Source: Cellulomonas composti (lineage in GTDB: Bacteria; Actinomycetota; Actinomycetes; Actinomycetales; Cellulomonadaceae). Taken from it: 64,000 nt of DNA. The position numbers were made by a program, and so were the translations under genes. Below the pieces are notes generated by a model. The model searched no databases. It was not told the DNA's origin and was given only the letters and a program-made list of their open reading frames with translations. Below, piece by piece: positions 37,262-45,039 of the stretch; the stretch's first letter is position 1, and each line of letters begins with the position of its first letter. The DNA lies in assembly GCF_007990245.1 (NCBI RefSeq), contig NZ_BJWG01000015.1, forward strand, positions 1-64,000, given 5' to 3'.

Positions 37262-39526
37262 ATGCCCCGACGCGCCACGACCGTCCGAGCCGTCCTCGTC
37301 GCCGTCGCGCTCGTCGCGTGGCTCGCGATCGGCGCGGTCGGCGGCCAGGCGCAGGGCCAGCTCTCGAGCGTGCAGTCGAACGACGCCGCGGCCTTCCTGC
37401 CGTCGTCGTCCGAGTCGACGCTCGCCGCCGAGGCGAGCCGCGCGTTCGTCGAGGACGCCGCGCTGCCCGCGCTCGTCGTGCTCACCACGGCGGACGGCTC
37501 CCCGGTCACCGCCGAGCAGACCGCCGCGGTGACCGAGGTCGCGCACCAGGTCCCCGCGCGGGTGGCCGCGGGCACGGACGCGACGTGGGCCGACTACCTG
37601 CTGGGCGACCCCGTCGTCGTGCCCTCCGAGGACGGCCTCGCGCTCATGGTCGTCTACCAGCTCGACGCCGATCGCGCCGACGAGCGGATCGGCGAGGACG
37701 CGGTCACCGTGCTGTTCGTCGAGGACGTGCGCACCACGTTCGCCGAAGGCCTGGGTGCGACCGCCGACGGGACGGGCGAGCTCGGCCTGCACGCGTGGGT
37801 CACCGGGCCCGCCGGGTTCGTCGCGGACCTGGTCTCGGCGTTCGCGGGGATCGACGGTCTGCTGCTGCTGGTCGCGCTCGTGGCGGTGCTGCTCATCCTC
37901 GTGATCGTGTACCGCTCGCCGCTGCTGCCCGTCGTCGTGCTGCTCGTCGCGGTGTTCGCGCTGAGCCTGGCGGGCCTGGTGGTCTACCACCTCGCGGACG
38001 CGGACGTGATCTTCCTCAACGGCCAGGCACAGGGCATCCTGTCGATCCTCGTCGTCGGCGCGAGCGTGGACTACGCGTTGCTGCTCGTCGCCCGCTACCG
38101 CGAGGAGCTGCGCCACCACGCGCACCCCGCGGAGGCGATGCGGCGCGCCTGGCGGGCGTGCCTCGGACCGATCGGGGCCTCCGCGGGCACGGTGATCGCC
38201 GGGGTGCTGTGCCTGCTGCTGTCGGAACTCGGCTCGAACCGCGCGCTCGGGCCCGTCGCGGCCGTCGGGATCGCGTCGGCGTTCCTCGCGGTGCTCACGT
38301 TGCTGCCCGCGCTCCTGCTCGTCGGCGGGCGGTGGTCGCGCTTCTACTTCTGGCCGCGCGTGCCGCACGCCGCACCCGCGGCCGATCGCGATGCCGATCC
38401 CGACGAGGGTGCGCACGCGCCGACGTCCGACGAGACCGGCGCGTGGTGGCGGCTCGCCCGGTGGGTCGCACGGCACGCCCGGAAGGTCTGGATCGCCACG
38501 GCGGCGCTGCTGCTCGTCGCCGCGGCCTTCCTGCCGACGTTCGACGCGTCCGGCACGAGCCAGTCGGAGATCTTCCGCACCGACGTCGACGCCGTCGCCG
38601 GCGAGGAGGTGCTCGCCGCGCACTTCCCCGCGGGCGCCGTGCAGCCCGTGACGATCGTCGTGCCGGTCGACCAGGCGGACGCGGCCGCCGATGCCGCCGC
38701 CGCCGTCCCGGGAGTGGACGCCGTGGTGCCGTACACGGGCAGCGCCGGCGGCGCATCGACCGGCGCACCCGTCGACCCGGAGGCCGAGCCGCTCGTCGTG
38801 GACGGTCAGGTGCGCCTCGACGTCACGACGAGCGCGCCGTCGGACTCGCTCGAGGCGCAGGACACCGTCCGCGCGATCCGCGAGGAGGTGCACGCCGTGG
38901 CGCCCGACGCGCTGGTGGGCGGCGCCGCCGCCGAGCAGGTCGACACGGTCGCCGCCGCGCAGCACGACCTGCGCGTGATCGTCCCGACCGTGCTCGCGGT
39001 GATCGTCGTGATCCTCATGCTGCTGCTGCGCTCGGTCGTCGCCGCGGGCCTGCTGCTCGCCGCCAACGTCCTGTCGTACGCGGCGACCATCGGCGTCGCG
39101 GCGATCGCGTTCGACGCCTTCGGCCTGCCCGGCGCCGACCCGACCGTGCCGCTGTTCGGCTTCGTCTTCCTCGTCGCGCTCGGGGTGGACTACTCGATCT
39201 TCCTCATGACGCGCGTGCGGGAGGAGTCCGCCCGCATCGGGACGAGACGCGGCGTGGTCGCGGGGCTCGCGGTCACCGGCGGGGTGATCACGTCCGCGGG
39301 CGTCGTGCTCGCGACGACGTTCGCCGCACTCGTCGTCATCCCGCTGCTGTTCCTCGTGCAGATCGCGTTCATCGTGGCGTTCGGCGTGCTGCTCGACACC
39401 TTCGTCGTGCGCAGCCTGCTCGTCCCCGCCGTGGTGCACGACCTGGACGCGCGCACCTGGTGGCCGTCCCGCCTCGCCCCGCGCGTGAGCCCGCCCCGGC
39501 ACGGCTCGCGCCAGACCTCGGACTAG
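37262..39526 (+). CDS. MMPL-family RND transporter
   Basis: A 754-residue membrane protein with about 11-12 helices in two halves, each preceded by a large extracytoplasmic domain. The pattern helix-loop-(five to six helices) twice, and the motifs ILVVGASVDYALLLVARYREELR and FVFLVALGVDYSIFLMTRVREE, are characteristic of MMPL proteins, which export lipids or hydrophobic compounds using proton motive force. Substrate unknown. Start: the ATG at 37262 lies seven bases after CATGAT, fitting the leaderless pattern here; other ATGs lie upstream to 37235. Its stop shares a CTAG with the convergent hydrolase gene. Confidence 0.9.
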   Translation: MPRRATTVRAVLVAVALVAWLAIGAVGGQAQGQLSSVQSNDAAAFLPSSSESTLAAEASRAFVEDAALPALVVLTTADGSPVTAEQTAAVTEVAHQVPARVAAGTDATWADYLLGDPVVVPSEDGLALMVVYQLDADRADERIGEDAVTVLFVEDVRTTFAEGLGATADGTGELGLHAWVTGPAGFVADLVSAFAGIDGLLLLVALVAVLLILVIVYRSPLLPVVVLLVAVFALSLAGLVVYHLADADVIFLNGQAQGILSILVVGASVDYALLLVARYREELRHHAHPAEAMRRAWRACLGPIGASAGTVIAGVLCLLLSELGSNRALGPVAAVGIASAFLAVLTLLPALLLVGGRWSRFYFWPRVPHAAPAADRDADPDEGAHAPTSDETGAWWRLARWVARHARKVWIATAALLLVAAAFLPTFDASGTSQSEIFRTDVDAVAGEEVLAAHFPAGAVQPVTIVVPVDQADAAADAAAAVPGVDAVVPYTGSAGGASTGAPVDPEAEPLVVDGQVRLDVTTSAPSDSLEAQDTVRAIREEVHAVAPDALVGGAAAEQVDTVAAAQHDLRVIVPTVLAVIVVILMLLLRSVVAAGLLLAANVLSYAATIGVAAIAFDAFGLPGADPTVPLFGFVFLVALGVDYSIFLMTRVREESARIGTRRGVVAGLAVTGGVITSAGVVLATTFAALVVIPLLFLVQIAFIVAFGVLLDTFVVRSLLVPAVVHDLDARTWWPSRLAPRVSPPRHGSRQTSD

Positions 39527-41073
39527 ATGCCCAGCTGGTAGACGCCCCAGTAGGCCGCCACGACGAGCAGGACGCTCGCGGCGACGACGACGAGCCCGTA
39601 GGCGACCTTGCGCACGATGCCGGGCGCGATCGGCACGCCCTCGGCACCGGCGCGGCGGGACGCCCGCAGCAGGACCACGACCGCCACCACGGCCACGATC
39701 CCGACGAGCCGGACCGCGATCCAGCCGCCCTTGACCACCCAGTCGTTGTGCGCGTAGTCGAGCGCGAGGCGCGCGATCGCGATGATGTACCAGACCAGCC
39801 CCACGATGACACCGACCGCACCGATGCCGACGACCGCCAGCGACTCGGGCACGCCGCGCGCGAACCGGTTCCGTGGGGCCCGGCTGCCGGGCCGCACGCG
39901 CACCAGCTCGACGCCGCGCGCGCCGACCATGAGCACGCCCGCGAGCGCGACGAGCGCGCATGCGACGGCGACGGTGCCGGCCACGAGGTCGCCGTCGCGC
40001 ATCCAGCGCGGCTCGGGCACGGGGGCTGCGAGGAACGCCTGCTGCGGCTGGTCGCCGGCGATCCTCGGCGCCGCACCCGCGGTCGCGGGCAGGCCGACGA
40101 CCCACGAGGTCATGTCGTGCAGGAAGGCGGGCACGATCTCGCCGGCGACCTTGATCCCGTGCGTGGCGCCCTCGTAGTAGCGCACGGTGACGTCGTCGTT
40201 GCCGGCGATCGCGGTGTCGCGGATCACCAGCTCGGCGGCCTGGACGATCGGCATGGAGGCGTCACCCGTGCCGTAGACCATGAGCACGGGCTGGGTCATC
40301 TGGCGCTGGTAGGGCGTGACGTCGAAGTCGGCGTACGCGACGCCTCCGCCCGGCAGCGACATCCCGACCGCGCGCGGGATCGCGCGGAACACACCGTGCG
40401 GCACGCGGGTGTTGCGCAGGTAGTTGTCGGCCGCGAACGCGGCCTGCTCGCGCGGCGGGACGACGGGTGCGGACACGAGCACGACGAACGAGAGGTCCTG
40501 GTCCGCGGCGGCCATCACCGGCGCGATCCACGCGCCCTCGCTCTCGGCGTACAGGCCGATGTCGTCGGGGTCCACGCCGGGCCAGTCCCGCAGCACGTCG
40601 ACCGAGCGCGCGTAGTCCGCGGCCATCGCGACGTAGTCCCGGTGCCGCAGGTCGTAGGTGTCCATCCGCTTGTTCGGCACGATCGTGACGACACCGGCCT
40701 GCGCGAGCCGGGCAGCCTGCTCGTAGAAGCCCTCCTCGTAGGTCCCGGTGCCGGCGCCGTGCAGGAACACGACACCGCGACGCGGCCAGGGAGCGCCGAC
40801 CGGCTCGCTGACCTGGGCCTGGACGGTGGTCCCGTCGAGCTGCACCGTGACCACCGACGTGCGCACCGGGTACTCCTGCAGCGCGGGTGCGCCGCCGATC
40901 GCGGTGTCGGTCGTCTCGACCGTGAGCGGGTCGGTGAGCGGGACGGGGTCCCACTGCGGCCCGGTCACCGCGCCCAGGATCGCGAGCAGGACGACGCCGA
41001 GCACCGCGCCGGCGGCGACCCGGTACGGGCCCGTCAGCACGCCGTCGGGCGTCGCGCTACGCCTCCTGAGCAC
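39523..41073 (-). CDS. Alpha/beta-hydrolase fused to a C-terminal membrane domain
   Basis: A 516-residue protein. One helix at about 20-37 anchors it, then an extracytoplasmic alpha/beta-hydrolase domain (about 60-350) with VVFLHGAGTGTYEEGF, the nucleophile in GLYAESEGAW (Ser178), aspartate in MVYGTGDASMP and histidine in EGATHGIKV. The last 160 residues hold four further helices. The substrate is unknown; a cell-envelope esterase or acyltransferase is a fair guess. The GTG at 41073 has GGGAGG upstream and lies 20 bases after era, so it may be the last gene of that operon. Its stop overlaps the MMPL stop on the other strand. Confidence 0.78.
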   Translation of the reverse strand: MLRRRSATPDGVLTGPYRVAAGAVLGVVLLAILGAVTGPQWDPVPLTDPLTVETTDTAIGGAPALQEYPVRTSVVTVQLDGTTVQAQVSEPVGAPWPRRGVVFLHGAGTGTYEEGFYEQAARLAQAGVVTIVPNKRMDTYDLRHRDYVAMAADYARSVDVLRDWPGVDPDDIGLYAESEGAWIAPVMAAADQDLSFVVLVSAPVVPPREQAAFAADNYLRNTRVPHGVFRAIPRAVGMSLPGGGVAYADFDVTPYQRQMTQPVLMVYGTGDASMPIVQAAELVIRDTAIAGNDDVTVRYYEGATHGIKVAGEIVPAFLHDMTSWVVGLPATAGAAPRIAGDQPQQAFLAAPVPEPRWMRDGDLVAGTVAVACALVALAGVLMVGARGVELVRVRPGSRAPRNRFARGVPESLAVVGIGAVGVIVGLVWYIIAIARLALDYAHNDWVVKGGWIAVRLVGIVAVVAVVVLLRASRRAGAEGVPIAPGIVRKVAYGLVVVAASVLLVVAAYWGVYQLGI

Positions 41074-41093
41074 GTTCCCTCCCAGAACCTGAC

Positions 41094-42029
41094 CTAGAAC
41101 CCGAGCCGGCCGAGCTGCTTCGGATCACGTTGCCAGTCCTTGGCGACCTTCACGTGCAGGTCGAGGTAGACACGCGAGCCGAGCAGCGCCTCGATGCCGC
41201 GGCGCGCCTGGCTGCCGACGTCCCGCAGGCGGGCGCCGCCCTTGCCGATCACGATCGCCTTCTGGCTGTCGCGCTCGACGAACAGGTGCACCCGCACGTC
41301 CAGCATGGGGGGTGAGTCGGGCGATGTCTGCTCGCGCGGCACGATCTCGTCGACGACGACCGCCAGGGAGTGCGGCAGCTCGTCGCGCACGCCCTCGAGC
41401 GCGGCCTCGCGCACGAGCTCGGCGACCATGACCTCGTCGGGCTCGTCCGTGAGCTCACCGTCCGGGTACAGCGCGGGACCCTCCGGCAGGTGCCCGACGA
41501 GCACGTCGGCGAGCGTGTCGACCTGGTACCCGCCGAGCGCGGAGACCGGGACGATGTCCGCCCACCCGCCGAGCTGCTCGACCGTGAGCAGGTGCTCGAG
41601 CATCCGCTGCTTGGGCACGAGGTCGGCCTTGGTCACGACCGCGACGACCGGCGTGCTCACGCCGCCGCGCGCGAGCTCGGTGAGCTGCTCCGCGATGAAC
41701 CGGTCACCCGGTCCGACCTTCTGGTCCGCGGGCAGGCAGAACCCGACGACGTCGACCTCGGAGAGCGTGTCCTTGACCAGCGCGTTGAGCCGCTCGCCGA
41801 GCAGCGTGCGCGGCCGGTGCAGTCCGGGGGTGTCGACGAGCACGAGCTGCGCGTCGGCGCGGTGCACGATGCCCCGCACCGCGTGCCGCGTGGTCTGCGG
41901 GCGGCCCGACGTGATCGCGACCTTCTGCCCGACGAGCGCGTTCGTGAGCGTCGACTTGCCCGCGTTCGGCCGGCCGACGAAGCACGCGAAGCCCGACCGG
42001 AAGCCGGCGGGTGCGGGGGTGGGGGTCAT
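41094..42029 (-). CDS. era: GTPase Era
   Basis: A 311-residue GTPase that binds 16S rRNA and assists small-subunit maturation. The G1 motif GRPNAGKS is at residues 19-26, G3 is DTPGLHRPR, G4 is TKAD, and the C-terminal KH domain contains AIVIGKGGARLRDVGSQAR. Length is normal. Its ATG at 42029 overlaps the stop of the upstream corC-like gene (ATGA type). Last core gene of phoH-ybeY-corC-era, a conserved actinobacterial order. Confidence 0.96.
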   Translation of the reverse strand: MTPTPAPAGFRSGFACFVGRPNAGKSTLTNALVGQKVAITSGRPQTTRHAVRGIVHRADAQLVLVDTPGLHRPRTLLGERLNALVKDTLSEVDVVGFCLPADQKVGPGDRFIAEQLTELARGGVSTPVVAVVTKADLVPKQRMLEHLLTVEQLGGWADIVPVSALGGYQVDTLADVLVGHLPEGPALYPDGELTDEPDEVMVAELVREAALEGVRDELPHSLAVVVDEIVPREQTSPDSPPMLDVRVHLFVERDSQKAIVIGKGGARLRDVGSQARRGIEALLGSRVYLDLHVKVAKDWQRDPKQLGRLGF

Positions 42030-43369
42030 GTGCGTGCTCCGTGGTCGTCGCGTCGGGTGCGGTGCCGGTCGGCGGCCGCGGACTGCGGGGTGCCTTCGTG
42101 CTCGTCGTCGTGCTCTGCCGGGGTGGTCTGGCGGACCAGCAGGGTCGCGAGCCGCCGGCGACGGCCCTCGACACGTTCGGCCTGCAGGTGCAGACCGTGG
42201 ATGTCGCCCTGCGAACCGGGTAGCGGAACCTTGCCCAGTGCCTTGGCGAGCAGGCCGCCGGCGCTGTCGACGTCCTCGTCGTCGACCTCGAGCCCGAACA
42301 GCTCGCCGAGCTCGTCGCGCCCCAGCCGCGCAGGGACACGGTACGTGCCGTCACCGAGGTCCTCGATCGTCGGGGCGCTCGGGTCGTGCTCGTCGGTGAG
42401 CTCACCGACGATCTCCTCGAGCGCGTCCTCGATCGTCACCAGACCCGAGATGCCGCCGTACTCGTCCACGACGAGCGCGAGGTGCGAGGCGCCGTCCTGC
42501 AGCTCGCGCAGCAGGTCGTCTACGGGCTTGGACTCGGGGACGAACACCGCGGGGCGCACGAGCGCGACCGCCGGCAGGTCGAGCACGCCCTCGTCGTCGT
42601 CGGACGCGCCCGTGGGCAGCCGGCGGACCAGGTCCTTGAGGTAGAGCACGCCCCGCACGTCGTCGACCGAGTCGCCGACGACGGGCACGCGCGAGAACCC
42701 CGAGCGCAGCAGGAGCGAGAGCACCTTGCGCAGCGGGGTGTCCTCGTGGGTCGTGACCATGTCGGTCCGCGGGACCATGACCTCGCGCGTGATCGTGTCG
42801 CCCAGCTCGAGCACCGAGCGGAACATCTCGCGCTCGTCGTCCTCGATCGCCTCGGACTCGCTGACGCGCTGCACCATGTCCCGCAGCTCGTCCTCGTCCT
42901 CGTCGGTCACGCCCCGGGCGGACGGCGTCGCGTGCCCGACCGGCCCCGCGAGCGCGACGACCCACGACAGCGGCCTGGCCAGCCGCGTGAGCGTGCCGAC
43001 GGGGTGCCGGCGGCCGATCGTGCGCGGGCTCAGCCGCACGAGCAGGAACGCGACGAGCGCGCACAGCACGGTCGCGGCGAGCAGCACGCCCCACCACGGC
43101 AGGTCGGTCGCGGCGACCGTGATCGTCAGGCACACGGTCGCGACCATCTCGGCCAGCAGGCGCGCGAACGCGGCGGCGGAGGCGACCCGCTGCGGGTGCT
43201 CGGTGAGCCGCTGCACGCGCACCGCGGCCGGGTGGCGCTGCGCGACGAGCTCGGTCACGGCGGCGCGCGGGACGCGCAGCACCGCGACCTCACCCGCGGA
43301 GAACATCGCGGCTGCGGCGATGCCGAGCAGCGCGACCGCGACGAGCAGCGCGACCGGTACGTCGTTCAC
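42026..43369 (-). CDS. CNNM/CorC-type CBS-domain membrane protein (hemolysin family)
   Basis: A 447-residue protein. It has an N-terminal DUF21 membrane domain with three to four helices (MFSAGEVAVLRV...AAVTELVAQR), a CBS pair (MVPRTDMVTTHEDTPLRKVL and FVPESKPVDDLLRELQDG..LALVVDEYGG), and a C-terminal CorC/HlyC domain (YRVPARLGRDELGELFGL). Despite the family name it is unlikely to be a toxin; relatives export magnesium or cobalt. Start is a GTG at 43369, about ten bases after ybeY. It precedes era with a short overlap. Confidence 0.9.
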   Translation of the reverse strand: MNDVPVALLVAVALLGIAAAAMFSAGEVAVLRVPRAAVTELVAQRHPAAVRVQRLTEHPQRVASAAAFARLLAEMVATVCLTITVAATDLPWWGVLLAATVLCALVAFLLVRLSPRTIGRRHPVGTLTRLARPLSWVVALAGPVGHATPSARGVTDEDEDELRDMVQRVSESEAIEDDEREMFRSVLELGDTITREVMVPRTDMVTTHEDTPLRKVLSLLLRSGFSRVPVVGDSVDDVRGVLYLKDLVRRLPTGASDDDEGVLDLPAVALVRPAVFVPESKPVDDLLRELQDGASHLALVVDEYGGISGLVTIEDALEEIVGELTDEHDPSAPTIEDLGDGTYRVPARLGRDELGELFGLEVDDEDVDSAGGLLAKALGKVPLPGSQGDIHGLHLQAERVEGRRRRLATLLVRQTTPAEHDDEHEGTPQSAAADRHRTRRDDHGART

Positions 43370-43379
43370 GCGGCGCCGC

Positions 43380-43838
43380 TCAGGACGCGCGCCCGGCGAG
43401 GAACGTGAGCAGGAGGCGGCGCTGCAGCGCGAACATCTCCTTCTCCTCCTCGGGCTCCGCGTGGTCGAAGCCGAGCAGGTGCAGGATGCCGTGCGTCGTC
43501 AGCAGGAGCAGCTCCTCGACGGTCGAGTGCCCGGCCGCCACCGCCTGCTGCGCGGCGACCTCGGGGCACAGCACGACGTCGCCGAGCAGGCCCGGTGGGG
43601 TCACCTCGCCCGCGCGGCCCGGACGCAGCTCGTCCATGGGGAACGAGAGCACGTCCGTGGGGCCCGGCTCGTCCATCCACTTGACGTGCAGGTCCGTCAT
43701 CACGTCGGTCCCGACGAGCATGACCGACAGGTCCGTCTGCGGGTGCACGTGCATCTGGTCGAGCACGAACTGCGCGAGCGCCGCGAACTCGGCCTCGTCG
43801 ACCTGGTACCCGGACTCGTTGTTGACCTCGATGCTCAC
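43380..43838 (-). CDS. ybeY: rRNA maturation endoribonuclease YbeY
   Basis: A 152-residue metal-dependent RNase acting in 16S rRNA 3'-end maturation and ribosome quality control. The zinc motif [22 protein letters not shown] has the H-x3-H-x5-H pattern, and the preceding [17 protein letters not shown] is the other family hallmark. Start: the GTG at 43838 overlaps the phoH stop (GTGA), which decides against the ATG at 43853 that would extend into phoH. Sits between phoH and the corC-like gene. Confidence 0.95.
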   Translation of the reverse strand: MSIEVNNESGYQVDEAEFAALAQFVLDQMHVHPQTDLSVMLVGTDVMTDLHVKWMDEPGPTDVLSFPMDELRPGRAGEVTPPGLLGDVVLCPEVAAQQAVAAGHSTVEELLLLTTHGILHLLGFDHAEPEEEKEMFALQRRLLLTFLAGRAS

Positions 43839-44830
43839 TGCCGTCCGTCCCATCGCGAGTAGGCGTCGATGATGTCCCCGACGAGCCGGTGCCGCACCAC
43901 GTCCGACGACGTGAGCCGGCAGAACGCGACGTCGTCGACGTCGCCCAGGATCTGCTCGACGACGCGCAGCCCCGACGTCGTGCCACCCGGCAGGTCGACC
44001 TGCGTGACGTCACCGGTCACGACGACCTTCGAGCCGAAGCCGAGGCGCGTGAGGAACATCTTCATCTGCTCGACGGTCGTGTTCTGCGCCTCGTCCAGCA
44101 CGATGAACGAGTCGTTGAGCGTGCGACCGCGCATGTAGGCGAGCGGCGCGACCTCGATCGTGCCCGCCTCGAGCAGCCGCGGGATCGACTCGGGGTCCAC
44201 CATGTCGTGCAGTGCGTCGTACAGCGGTCGCAGGTACGGGTCGATCTTCTCGGACAGCGTGCCGGGCAGGAAGCCGAGCCGCTCACCGGCCTCGACGGCC
44301 GGGCGTGTGAGCACGATGCGGTTGATCTGGCGCGCCTGCAGCGCCTGGACCGCCTTGGCCATCGCGAGGTACGTCTTGCCCGTGCCCGCGGGACCGATCC
44401 CGAACGTGACGGTGTTGCGGTCGATCGCGTCGACGTACTCCTTCTGCCCCGAGGTCTTGGGCCGGATCGTGCGCCCGCGCGTCGAGAGGATGTTGAACGT
44501 GAGCACGTCGGCCGGACGTGCGCCCGTGTCGGCCGTCAGCATCGCGATCGAGCGCGTCACGACGTCCGGGCTCAGCGGCGTGCCGGCCGCCGTCATGTCG
44601 ACCAGCTCGTCGACCAGGCGCGCCGCGAGCGCGACGTCACCGGCCGGGCCGACGAGCGTGACCTGGTTGCCCCGTACGTGCACGTCGACGCCGACGAAAC
44701 CGCGCTCGATCGCCAGGAGCACCTCGTCGCGCAGCCCGAGCAGCTCGACCATCGAGACGTCGGCAGGGACCAGGATGCGGTGCTCGACGCGGGCATGCGC
44801 CGCCCGCGGGGCTGGATTCGTCTCGGCCAT
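43835..44830 (-). CDS. PhoH-family ATPase (PhoH-like)
   Basis: A 331-residue protein with an N-terminal KH-like region and a helicase-superfamily-I ATPase domain. Walker A GPAGTGKT is at about 146-153, Walker B is [11 protein letters not shown], and [10 protein letters not shown] follows. PhoH proteins probably act with YbeY and Era in ribosome or RNA metabolism, consistent with the shared operon. The ATG at 44830 lies seven bases after TAGACT on the minus strand, a probable leaderless promoter, so this is the first gene of the operon. Confidence 0.94.
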   Translation of the reverse strand: MAETNPAPRAAHARVEHRILVPADVSMVELLGLRDEVLLAIERGFVGVDVHVRGNQVTLVGPAGDVALAARLVDELVDMTAAGTPLSPDVVTRSIAMLTADTGARPADVLTFNILSTRGRTIRPKTSGQKEYVDAIDRNTVTFGIGPAGTGKTYLAMAKAVQALQARQINRIVLTRPAVEAGERLGFLPGTLSEKIDPYLRPLYDALHDMVDPESIPRLLEAGTIEVAPLAYMRGRTLNDSFIVLDEAQNTTVEQMKMFLTRLGFGSKVVVTGDVTQVDLPGGTTSGLRVVEQILGDVDDVAFCRLTSSDVVRHRLVGDIIDAYSRWDGRQ

Positions 44831-44920
44831 CCCGATGAGTCTACGTCGCTGCCCGGGTCGGCCCCGGGTCGGCCCGCGGCCTCGCGGGGCCGCGGTAGTC
44901 CGTCCGAGGCCAGGTGAGCC

Positions 44921-44932
44921 GGACCATGGTCC
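44921..44932. promoter_or_regulatory. Perfect palindrome upstream of ppdK
   Basis: GGACCATGGTCC is a perfect 12-base palindrome in the 209-base region between the divergent phoH and ppdK genes, about 108 bases before the ppdK start. It could be an operator. No family consensus is recognised. Nothing else in this gap is clear except the phoH -10 hexamer. Confidence 0.25.
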
Positions 44933-45039
44933 TGTGGAGGCCGCCTCGATAGGGGGCGAGACTGACGGTGTCGACCGGGCAACGGGGCCCGGCCGCTCGA
45001 TCGAGCCGGACGACGACGCCCGGCACGGAGGTGGGCAGC

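Noticed and set aside
35495-40105. A 1536-residue open frame on the minus strand opposite ptsI through the MMPL gene
   Set aside because: Arginine-rich, repeats of RRG and HDE, no domain, and it crosses several clear plus-strand genes and their stops.
36853-41097. A 1414-residue open frame on the plus strand covering MMPL and the hydrolase
   Set aside because: Another antisense or out-of-frame shadow; the real frames have membrane and catalytic motifs.
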